64,000 nucleotides of DNA from Novosphingobium sp. EMRT-2. Its GTDB lineage: Bacteria; Pseudomonadota; Alphaproteobacteria; Sphingomonadales; Sphingomonadaceae. The position numbers and the translations under genes were made by a program. A model generated the notes under the pieces. The model worked only from the letters and a program-made list of their open reading frames with translations. It was not told the origin of the DNA and ran no database searches. Within the stretch, counting starts at the first letter, position 1, and each line of letters begins with the position of its first letter. Positions 28,401-35,487 of this stretch are shown here, in pieces. The stretch is from NCBI RefSeq assembly GCF_005145025.1, contig NZ_CP039695.1, positions 372,001-436,000 of the forward strand, given 5' to 3'.

Positions 28401-29176
28401 TGCTGATCGATTCCCACTGCCATCTGAATTACAAGGGCCTGGTCGAGCAACAGGACGAGGTGCTGGCGCGCGCGCGCGAAACCGGCGTGCGCGGCTTCCT
28501 CAACATTTCCACCCGAGAGCGCGAATGGGCCGATATCATCGCCACCGCGCATCGGGAGCCTGATGTGTGGGCCACTGTGGGCATTCACCCGCACGAAGCC
28601 GATGCCCATGCCGACCTGGGTGAAAGCGTGCTGCTGGAAGCGACGCGCGACAACCGGGTCATCGGCATCGGCGAGACCGGGCTGGATTACTTCTACGACC
28701 ATTCCGACCGCGCCGTGCAGCAGGACCTGTTCCGGGCGCATATCCGCGTGGCGCGCGAAACCGGGCTGCCGCTGATCATCCACACGCGCGATGCCGAGGA
28801 GGATACCGCACGCATCCTGACCGAGGAAATGGGGAAGGGGGCCTTCCCCGCGCTGATCCATTGCTTCACGGCCTCGGCCGATCTGGCCCGGACCGCGCTC
28901 GAGCTCGGCCTGACGATTTCGCTTTCCGGCATCGTGACATTCAAGAATGCCAAGGACTTGCAGGCGATTGCGGCGGAACTGCCTGAAGATCGCCTGCTGG
29001 TCGAGACCGATGCGCCGTTTCTGGCTCCTGTGCCGCATCGCGGCAAGACTTGCGAGCCGGCGTTCGTGTCCGACACCGGCGCGTTCGTGGCCGGGCTGCG
29101 CGGCATCAGCAGCGAGCGTCTGGCGGATGTGACCGGGAAAAACTTTTTCCGGCTGTTCCGCAAGGCCAGCCTGTGA
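28400..29176 (+). CDS. TatD-family metal-dependent hydrolase
   Basis: A 258-residue TIM-barrel hydrolase of the TatD/YcfH deoxyribonuclease family. Metal motifs in order are DSHCHLN at residues 4-10, GIHPHEAD, GETGLDYFYD, IHTRDAEEDT, HCFTAS and ETDAPFLAP. Members next to metG and holB are usually the YcfH type; nuclease activity is shown for some relatives, but the physiological substrate is unsettled. The ATG at 28400 shares a base with the metG stop, so translation is coupled. Confidence 0.93.
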   Translation: MLIDSHCHLNYKGLVEQQDEVLARARETGVRGFLNISTREREWADIIATAHREPDVWATVGIHPHEADAHADLGESVLLEATRDNRVIGIGETGLDYFYDHSDRAVQQDLFRAHIRVARETGLPLIIHTRDAEEDTARILTEEMGKGAFPALIHCFTASADLARTALELGLTISLSGIVTFKNAKDLQAIAAELPEDRLLVETDAPFLAPVPHRGKTCEPAFVSDTGAFVAGLRGISSERLADVTGKNFFRLFRKASL

Positions 29177-29186
29177 AAGCGGCTCG

Positions 29187-29954
29187 GTGAAACTGACCGT
29201 ACTCGGGTCCGGCACGTCGACCGGCGTACCGCGCATCGGCAACGACTGGGGCGCATGCGATCCGGAGGAGCCGCGCAATCGCCGCACGCGCGTGGCGATC
29301 GTGGTCGAAGGCGCGGACGGATCGCGCTTGCTGGTGGATACGCCGACGGACTTGCGCCAGCAATTGCTGGCAACCGGAATAGACCGGCTCGACGGCGTGT
29401 TGTGGACGCACGATCACGCCGATCACACGCATGGCATCGATGATCTGCGGCCGCTGCGCATGGGGCGTGGCGGGCCTTTGCCGGGCTATGCAGCCGAAGA
29501 AACGGTCCGCCGCCTGCGCCAGCGCTTTGGCTACGTTTTTGCCGGCCAGCACGGCTATCACACGATCTGTAACCTTGATAATCTCGATCGCGTGCGCATG
29601 ATCGCCGGCATCGGCATCAGCCATTGCCAGATGCCGCACGGACCGGCGCAATCCACCGCGTTTCGCTTCGATCAAGACGGAAAATCAATAGGTTATGCGA
29701 CAGACTTCAGCGAGATAAATGCGGATATGGTCGCGCTGTTCGATCGGGTGGACGTGCTGGTGGTCGATGCCTTGCGCCGGCAGCCGCATCCCACGCACGC
29801 TCATCTGGCCATGGCGCTCGAGCTGGTCGAGGCGTGCCGCGCCGGGCGCGCCGTGCTGACGCATCTCGACAAGAGCATGGATTACCGTACGCTTTGCGAC
29901 GAGACGCCGCCGCATGTCGATCCCGGCTATGACGGGATGGAGATCGAACTCTAA
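29187..29954 (+). CDS. MBL-fold metallo-hydrolase, PhnP-like
   Basis: A 255-residue metallo-beta-lactamase-fold hydrolase. The N-terminus (GSGTSTGVPRIGNDWGACDP) and the metal motif THDHADHTHGIDDLRPL (about residues 71-87) are those of PhnP/YcbJ-like phosphodiesterases. Later ligands are in GYATDFSE and VDALRRQPHPTHAH. It starts with GTG 29187, 10 bases after tatD. Related proteins are found next to tatD in many alphaproteobacteria; activity is probably cyclic or linear phosphodiester cleavage, which is inference. Confidence 0.88.
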   Translation: MKLTVLGSGTSTGVPRIGNDWGACDPEEPRNRRTRVAIVVEGADGSRLLVDTPTDLRQQLLATGIDRLDGVLWTHDHADHTHGIDDLRPLRMGRGGPLPGYAAEETVRRLRQRFGYVFAGQHGYHTICNLDNLDRVRMIAGIGISHCQMPHGPAQSTAFRFDQDGKSIGYATDFSEINADMVALFDRVDVLVVDALRRQPHPTHAHLAMALELVEACRAGRAVLTHLDKSMDYRTLCDETPPHVDPGYDGMEIEL

Positions 29955-29972
29955 GGCCGAAGGATCGCCGCC

Positions 29973-30137
29973 GTGACCGATCAATGGATCAGCATTATCG
30001 GAATCCTTGCCGCGCTGGTCCTGGTGCTTTCCAATCGTCGACTGACACGATTGCCGCTGGGAACGAAAGCCTGGATGGCCTTGGCGTGGGTCGCCATCAT
30101 TGCTGTTGTGGCGCTGGTGTTCACCCGGATGGGATGA
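29973..30137 (+). CDS. Small two-helix membrane protein, 54 residues
   Basis: A short gene from GTG 29973 to TGA 30135-30137 with an AAGGA-like ribosome site about ten bases upstream. The product has 54 residues: hydrophobic segments at about 5-22 (WISIIGILAALVLVLSN) and 33-50 (AWMALAWVAIIAVVALVFT) joined by a basic loop (RRLTRLPLGTKA). That gives a hairpin with both ends probably outside and a positively charged inside loop. It starts 18 bases after the MBL hydrolase and would be the last gene of the mltB-to-MBL run. Function unknown. Confidence 0.65.
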   Translation: MTDQWISIIGILAALVLVLSNRRLTRLPLGTKAWMALAWVAIIAVVALVFTRMG

Positions 30138-30205
30138 TCGGAGCGCCCTTCCGCCTCGATGCTAATTTACATAATACTTATTATCGCACTTCGTGAGGTG
30201 ATAAG

Positions 30206-30233
30206 ACGGGGAATGCCGATCGGCTCCCCCCGT
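30206..30233 (-). terminator. GC-rich hairpin between convergent genes
   Basis: ACGGGG (30206-30211) pairs with CCCCGT (30228-30233), and the loop holds the palindrome GCCGATCGGC (30215-30224). It lies between the stop of the 54-residue gene and the DUF4197 gene, which converge. There is no good T-run, so it is a weak terminator call. Confidence 0.4.
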
Positions 30234-30236
30234 GCC

Positions 30237-30935
30237 TCAGTTTCCGAGAATGCCCTTGAGCAACGAGCCGGCGGTTCCGGCGGGGTTGGCGCGCAGCCGG
30301 CCTTCCTCGCTGCCGATGTATTTGAAGATGCCGTTGAGCGCCTGGTCGGTCACCGAATTGCCGAGCTTGTCGCGCGTGATGCCGGCGGCCGAAATCAGGC
30401 TGGAGCGACGCGACAGGCTGTCGAGCTGGTTGAACGCGCCGACCTTGCCGAGCGCGGCACTGATCAGCGGGCGCATCTTGCCGGTCAGCTCGGCCCCGGC
30501 GCTGCGCCGCAGGTACTGGCTCGCGCCGTCGTTCTGCGAAACGATACCGGGAACGTCGTTGAGCGACAGGCGGCTGATTGCGGCGCGGAAGATAGGCTTG
30601 GCCTCCTTGGCGGCAAGGCCCGCCGCATCGTTGAGCTTGCGGGTGATGCCATCGGTCAGCCCCAACCGGTCGCCCGCGCCCAGCACGGATCCCAGCGCGC
30701 CGCCAAGGCCGCCCGCGTTGCCCACCAGCGGCAGCAGGATGCGCACCGCAGTATCGTTGTAGAACGCACCGGGCACGGCCAGCTTGTCGAGCGCGCTATC
30801 CGATGCGTTGCCGAGAATGCCGGAGAGGCCGCTGCCGAGGACCTGCGCCTGCGCGGTTGCGCCGAACAGGGGTGCCACGGCCATCGACGCCATGCCCGCC
30901 AGAATCATGCGCCGCTGCTGATCGTGTTCTGCCAT
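30237..30935 (-). CDS. Exported DUF4197 protein
   Basis: A 232-residue exported protein of the DUF4197 family. ATG 30935 gives a start with basic residues (EHDQQRRM), then a hydrophobic stretch and cleavage near ATAQA; RR at positions 8-9 might allow Tat export, but it is not a perfect twin-arginine motif. The mature part contains the family repeats GLTDGITRKLNDAAGLA and TDQALNGIFKYIGSEE. Family function is unknown; the fold is predicted to be all-alpha. It converges with the preceding 54-residue gene and is divergent from mazG. Confidence 0.82.
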   Translation of the reverse strand: MAEHDQQRRMILAGMASMAVAPLFGATAQAQVLGSGLSGILGNASDSALDKLAVPGAFYNDTAVRILLPLVGNAGGLGGALGSVLGAGDRLGLTDGITRKLNDAAGLAAKEAKPIFRAAISRLSLNDVPGIVSQNDGASQYLRRSAGAELTGKMRPLISAALGKVGAFNQLDSLSRRSSLISAAGITRDKLGNSVTDQALNGIFKYIGSEEGRLRANPAGTAGSLLKGILGN

Positions 30936-31116
30936 GGTTGAACGTCCTTTCCCGAAGTGCTCCCCGACGGTTTCACATGCGCCGGATCGGATCAAGGGAG
31001 CGGTGGGCGAGAATGCTCCATTCCGCCCCGATCCGATGGCTGACGCGCCGCCGGTGACATCGCCGTGGCGCTGGCATAGGGAACATCCCGCCCTTCCCCG
31101 GCCAGGACGATTCCCC

Positions 31117-31929
31117 GTGACGACGCCCGCCCCCACTCCCCTGCCCCCCGACGCGATTTCCCGAATCCTGAGGATCATGGCGCGGTTGCGCGATCCGCAA
31201 TCGGGCTGCGAATGGGACCGGGCGCAGACTTTCGCTACCATCTTCCCCTACACGATCGAGGAAGCCTACGAAGTGGCCGATGCGATCACGCGCGGCGACA
31301 TGGCGGCCTTGCGCGAGGAACTGGGCGATCTGCTGTTCCAGGTGGTGTTCCACAGCCGCATGGCCGAGGAAGCCGGCCTGTTCGCCTTCGCCGACGTCGC
31401 CAACGCCATTTCGGACAAGATGGAAGCGCGGCACCCGCATATCTTCGGTGATGCCAGCGATGGCGGCGGCGATCCGGGTCAGGCGCGCGAGGACCGCTGG
31501 GAAGCGCTCAAGGCGAGCGAACGGGCCGCCAAGGGCGAACAAAGCGCCATGGACGGCGTGGCCATTGCCCTCCCCGCGCTGATGCGTGCCGAAAAGCTCC
31601 AGAAAAGGGCCGCTCGCCAAGGCTTCGACTGGCCCGATACGGCCGGTCCGGTGACCAAGCTGGCCGAGGAAGCCGCCGAACTCGAAGCCGCGCGGAACGA
31701 TGCCGAGCGGCTGGAAGAAGCGGGTGACCTGCTGTTCGCCGCGGTCAACGTGGTCAGAAGCCATGGCATTGCCCCCGAAGATGCGCTGCGGGCCGCCAAC
31801 GCCAAGTTCGAGCGGCGCTTCCGGGCGATGGAAGCCATGGCGGGGGGCCGCTTTGCCGATCTGACGCTGGATGAACAGGAAGCGCTATGGCAGGCGGTCA
31901 AGGCGTCAGAGGCTGTTGAAGCGCCCTAG
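31117..31929 (+). CDS. mazG: Nucleoside triphosphate pyrophosphohydrolase MazG
   Basis: MazG hydrolyses NTPs to NMP and PPi as house-cleaning. The 270-residue protein has two MazG folds. The first carries the metal-binding EEAYEVADAI and EELGDLLFQVVFH (residues about 48-78). The second carries KLAEEAAELEAA and EEAGDLLFAAVNV (about 185-210). A central Lys/Trp element (EDRWEALKASER) is also typical. The start GTG 31117 is chosen because the frame upstream covers the promoter region of the divergent DUF4197 gene. Its last 24 bases overlap the 3' end of hflX, which runs the other way. Confidence 0.93.
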   Translation: MTTPAPTPLPPDAISRILRIMARLRDPQSGCEWDRAQTFATIFPYTIEEAYEVADAITRGDMAALREELGDLLFQVVFHSRMAEEAGLFAFADVANAISDKMEARHPHIFGDASDGGGDPGQAREDRWEALKASERAAKGEQSAMDGVAIALPALMRAEKLQKRAARQGFDWPDTAGPVTKLAEEAAELEAARNDAERLEEAGDLLFAAVNVVRSHGIAPEDALRAANAKFERRFRAMEAMAGGRFADLTLDEQEALWQAVKASEAVEAP

Positions 31930-33255
31930 TTCGCGCGGCGTCAGCCGCACTTTCAGGCGCACCTGCGGCTCGCCCGCCGCGCTTTCTATCTCTCGTTCCG
32001 ACAGAACCTCGCCGTGGGCATGGAGCCAGGCCAGCTTCTGACCATCGCCCATCGGAATCGACAACTCCAGCTCGGTCGCGCCGCCGGTCAGCATCGTGCC
32101 GAGGCGGGCAAGCAGGTCGTCCACGCCTTCGCCCGTCATCGCGGAGATCGGCACGACCGGGCGGTCCGGCACATCGGCCGCGATCAGGTCCAGTCGCATC
32201 GCGCGTTCGTCTTCCGGGAGCAGGTCCCACTTGTTCCACGCCTCGATGATCGGAACGCTGGCCCCGTCCTCCCCGATCACGCCGAGATCGGCGAGGACGT
32301 CTTCGACCTGCTTCTTCTGCGCGGACGTAGCCGGGTTGGCGATATCGCGGACATGGACGATGACGTCCGCCGCCGTCACTTCCTCCAGCGTGGCGCGGAA
32401 GGCGGCGACAAGCTGGGTCGGCAGATCGGAAATGAAGCCCACGGTATCGGACAGGATCGCCTTTTCCACGCCAGGCAGGCGGATCGCGCGCATGGTGGGG
32501 TCCAGCGTGGCGAACAGCAGGTCTTCGGCCATCACACCTGCGCCGGTCAGGCGGTTGAACAGCGTGGACTTGCCCGCGTTGGTGTAGCCGACCAGCGCGA
32601 TGATCGGCCAGGGCGCGCGCTGGCGCCGGTCGCGGTGGAGCCCGCGCGTGCGGCGGACCTGCTCCAGTTCGCGGCGGATGCGCGCCATGCGGTTGCGGAT
32701 CAGCCGCCGGTCGGCCTCGATCTGGGTTTCGCCGGGGCCGCCCAGGAAGCCGAAGCCGCCGCGCTGGCGTTCAAGGTGGGTCCAGCTGCGCACGAGCCTC
32801 CCCGCTTGGTAATCGAGATGGGCAAGTTCAACCTGCAAACGCCCTTCGGCGGTCGCCGCGCGCTCGCCAAAGATCTCCAGGATCAGGCCGGTCCGATCGA
32901 TGACCTTGCGCTTGAGCTTGTCTTCGAGATTGCGCTGCTGGATCGCCGAAAGCGCGCCATCGACGATGACGAGTTCGGCATCGGACTGGTTGGCGGCAAC
33001 CGCCATCCGTTCCACTTGCCCTTCGCCGAACAGGGTGGCGGGACGCACCGCGCGGATCGGCAGGACAAAGGCATCTACCACCTCGATCCCGATCGCGAGA
33101 GCCAGCCCCTTCCCTTCTTCCAGGCGCGCATCGGTATCGTCGCCCAGCCCGCCGCCGCGCTGCCGGATATCCGGCAGAACGACGAGCGCGCGGGCGCCGC
33201 GGGCCACTTCGTTGCGCTGTTCTTCGGAGCGGTTCCCGAACTCGAACGAACTCAT
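31906..33255 (-). CDS. hflX: GTPase HflX
   Basis: Ribosome-associated GTPase HflX, which splits stalled or hibernating ribosomes. The 449-residue protein has the HflX N-terminal domain (residues to about 180, with GGFGFLGGPGETQIEADRR). The GTPase motifs are GYTNAGKSTLFN (about 215-226), TVGFI and NKWD. It starts 24 bases after the hfq stop and is the last gene of the dusB-ntrBC-ntrYX-hfq-hflX string. The 3' end overlaps mazG in opposite orientation by 24 bases, so the two transcripts may collide. Confidence 0.95.
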   Translation of the reverse strand: MSSFEFGNRSEEQRNEVARGARALVVLPDIRQRGGGLGDDTDARLEEGKGLALAIGIEVVDAFVLPIRAVRPATLFGEGQVERMAVAANQSDAELVIVDGALSAIQQRNLEDKLKRKVIDRTGLILEIFGERAATAEGRLQVELAHLDYQAGRLVRSWTHLERQRGGFGFLGGPGETQIEADRRLIRNRMARIRRELEQVRRTRGLHRDRRQRAPWPIIALVGYTNAGKSTLFNRLTGAGVMAEDLLFATLDPTMRAIRLPGVEKAILSDTVGFISDLPTQLVAAFRATLEEVTAADVIVHVRDIANPATSAQKKQVEDVLADLGVIGEDGASVPIIEAWNKWDLLPEDERAMRLDLIAADVPDRPVVPISAMTGEGVDDLLARLGTMLTGGATELELSIPMGDGQKLAWLHAHGEVLSEREIESAAGEPQVRLKVRLTPRELGRFNSL

Positions 33256-33279
33256 CAGGACGCGTCCGAAGCCACCCGG

Positions 33280-33861
33280 TCAGGCGCTTTCGCCGTCCCA
33301 ATCGCCGGTCAGGTCGACATGGCCGGCGGGCTGGATCGTGGAAACCGCGTGCTTGTAGGCAAGCTGGACGTAGCCTTCGCGCTCCAGCAGCATGCAGAAC
33401 AGGTCATAGGCCGCGACCTTGCCCTGCAGCATCACGCCGTTGACGAGGAACATCGTCACCTGCACGCCGGCATCGCGCACGCTGGAGAGGAACACTTCCT
33501 GCAACAGCCGCTTGCGGCCGCCTTCGTCATTCGCGCCCTGGAAGTGCGCCACGGAAAGCTGCTGACCCGGCATGATCGTCGAAATCGCGTGCTTGTAGAC
33601 AAGCTGCGATTGCCCATCCCGGCGGAGCAGGATGGAGAAATTGTCGAACCACGTCACGATGCCCTGCAGCTTCACGCCCTTCACCAGGAACATGGTGACG
33701 GGGATCTTGTTCTTGCGCAGGTGGTTCAGGAAGAGGTCCTGAAGGTTCTGGCCCTTGGCCCCGCCTGCCGGCGCGCCGGACTGAGGGGCGGGGGCCGTTT
33801 CGGCCGCGGGAGCCGCTTCGGCCTTGGCGCGCGGACGTGCGGAAAGTGTCTTGCCGGTCAT
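33280..33861 (-). CDS. hfq: RNA chaperone Hfq with two tandem Sm-like domains
   Basis: Hfq, the Sm-like chaperone pairing small RNAs with mRNAs. At 193 residues it is about double the usual core, with two complete Hfq domains in one chain after a disordered Ala/Pro-rich N-tail (1-37). Domain 1 (38-98) keeps GQNLQD, the rim basics R49, K50 and K52, distal-face Lys64, Phe75, and the proximal YKHAISTI (89-96). Domain 2 (116-178) keeps LQE, Phe155 and YKHAVSTI (169-176), but the rim is RDAG (129-132), the Lys of KLQG is methionine (VMLQG), and proximal surface charges differ. A ring would need only three chains for six Sm folds (inference). Confidence 0.95.
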   Translation of the reverse strand: MTGKTLSARPRAKAEAAPAAETAPAPQSGAPAGGAKGQNLQDLFLNHLRKNKIPVTMFLVKGVKLQGIVTWFDNFSILLRRDGQSQLVYKHAISTIMPGQQLSVAHFQGANDEGGRKRLLQEVFLSSVRDAGVQVTMFLVNGVMLQGKVAAYDLFCMLLEREGYVQLAYKHAVSTIQPAGHVDLTGDWDGESA

Positions 33862-33977
33862 TCGTGTGACTCCTTCGTATTGGCGCGCCCTTTGTGGCGT
33901 CGCGATCTGGCGTGTTCGAAGCTCCGTCGCCGGAACCCGTTCAAGCCGGTTTCGATGACTCTCTTATTGCGGGAACC

Positions 33978-34006
33978 CTTGCGCGTAAACTTGGAAAATG
34001 CGCAAG
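33978..34006. promoter_or_regulatory. Inverted repeat in the hfq leader region
   Basis: CTTGCGC (33978-33984) and GCGCAAG (34000-34006) are perfect 7-bp arms separated by 15 AT-rich bases. The element lies in the 186-base gap between ntrX and hfq, the only sizeable gap inside the ntr-hfq string, so it may mark a separate hfq promoter or operator. No T-run follows, so it is not a standard terminator. Confidence 0.35.
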
Positions 34007-34047
34007 AGTTCCGACAGAAAACGCAATTGCCCCCTTGCCGTCGGAAA

Positions 34048-35433
34048 TCAGTCGTCGATTTCGTCTTCGCGCCGGTCGACCATGCCCAGCAGCTTGAGCT
34101 TGCGGTGCAGCGCCGAGCGCTCCATGCCGATGAAGTTCGCGGTTTTCGAGATATTGCCGGAAAAGCGCCGGATCTGGACCTTGAGATATTCCCGCTCGAA
34201 GTTCTCGCGCGCTTCGCGCAGCGGCACGCCCATCAGCGCCGGCGTACCTGCTTCCGCCCCCAGACGGCCGCTGACGATCTCTGACGGCAGCATGTCGGAA
34301 TCGATCCGGCCCAACCGGTCGCGCGGTGCCAGGATGACGGTCCGTTCCACGACATTACGCAGTTCGCGCACGTTGCCTGGCCAGTCGTGGCTTTGCAGCG
34401 CGGCCATGGCCTCTGGCGATATGGCCGGCGGGGTAATTCCCTGCTCGGTGGCGTAGCGGGTGAAGAAATGGTCCACCAGCGCGGGAATATCGTCGCGCCG
34501 TTCCGCCAGCGAGGGAATCGTCACCGGCACGACATTGAGCCGGTAGTAAAGGTCCTCGCGAAAGCGTCGTTCGGCGATTTCCTTTTCCAGCGGACGTGAC
34601 GACGACGAGACCACGCGCACGTCCACGCGGATCTGGCGGTGCCCGCCCACGCGCACGAACGATTGTTCCGTCAGCACGCGCAGGATGCGCGCCTGGCTGG
34701 AAGGCGGCATGTCCGCCACTTCATCGAGAAACAGCGTGCCACCATCGGCCATTTCGAGCAGCCCGGCCCGAACCAGCTTGCCATCGGCTTCTTCCCCGAA
34801 CAGTTCCTGTTCGAACCGTTCGGGCGTGATCCGGGCGGAATTGACCGTGACGAACGCGCTTTGCGCGCGCGGGCTCCAGCTGTGAAGAAGGCGCGCGGCC
34901 ACTTCCTTGCCCGATCCCGCCGGGCCTGAAATCAGCAGGCGGCTGCCGGTGTTGGCCACGCGCTTCAGCGTGGCGCGCACAGCATTGATCGAGGAACTGT
35001 TGCCGGTGAACTCGTCAGCGGTAGCAAAGCCGCTGCGCAGCCGCGCGTTCTCGCGGCGGAGTCTTTCCGTCTCGGTGGCGCGCTCGACCAGCAGCAACAG
35101 GCGTTCCGCCTCGAACGGCTTTTCGATGAAATCCATCGCGCCGCGGCTGATTGCGGATACCGCGGTGTCGATGCCGCCATGGCCCGAGAAGATGATGACG
35201 GGCAGTTCCGGCTCGCGCTTCTTGATCTCGTCCAGCACTTCCAGCCCGTCCATCGGGCTGCCGTGCAGCCACACGTCGAGCAGCACGAGGCTGGGCCGGC
35301 GCTCGTCGATCGCCGCCAGCGCGGCGGTGCTGTCGGCGGCCAGACGGCAGCCATAGCCTTCGTCGCTGAGCACGCCCGCGACGAGTTCGCGAATGTCGCG
35401 TTCATCGTCAACGATCAGGATGTCGAGTGCCAT
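34048..35433 (-). CDS. ntrX: Nitrogen/redox response regulator NtrX
   Basis: NtrX, partner of the sensor NtrY. The 461-residue protein has a receiver domain (MALDILIVDDERDIRELVAG, phospho-Asp in LLLDVWLHG at about residue 53), an AAA+ domain with Walker A SGPAGSGKEVAA (near 170) and GGTLFLDEVADM, and a Fis-type helix-turn-helix at the C-terminus (GNISKTANFIGMERSALHR). The sigma54-contact loop GAFTGA is absent: after QELFGEE the sequence reads ADGKLVRAGLLE (near 210-222). Sigma54 activation is therefore doubtful. It follows ntrY by 54 bases. Confidence 0.93.
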   Translation of the reverse strand: MALDILIVDDERDIRELVAGVLSDEGYGCRLAADSTAALAAIDERRPSLVLLDVWLHGSPMDGLEVLDEIKKREPELPVIIFSGHGGIDTAVSAISRGAMDFIEKPFEAERLLLLVERATETERLRRENARLRSGFATADEFTGNSSSINAVRATLKRVANTGSRLLISGPAGSGKEVAARLLHSWSPRAQSAFVTVNSARITPERFEQELFGEEADGKLVRAGLLEMADGGTLFLDEVADMPPSSQARILRVLTEQSFVRVGGHRQIRVDVRVVSSSSRPLEKEIAERRFREDLYYRLNVVPVTIPSLAERRDDIPALVDHFFTRYATEQGITPPAISPEAMAALQSHDWPGNVRELRNVVERTVILAPRDRLGRIDSDMLPSEIVSGRLGAEAGTPALMGVPLREARENFEREYLKVQIRRFSGNISKTANFIGMERSALHRKLKLLGMVDRREDEIDD

Positions 35434-35487
35434 GTGCGGGTTCCGTAAATCGAGCAGGTTCCGTAAATCTTGATTTCACGCGCGGGT

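Noticed and set aside
32014..34284. A 756-codon + strand frame across hflX and hfq
   Set aside because: Antisense to two certain genes, with no domain or signal.
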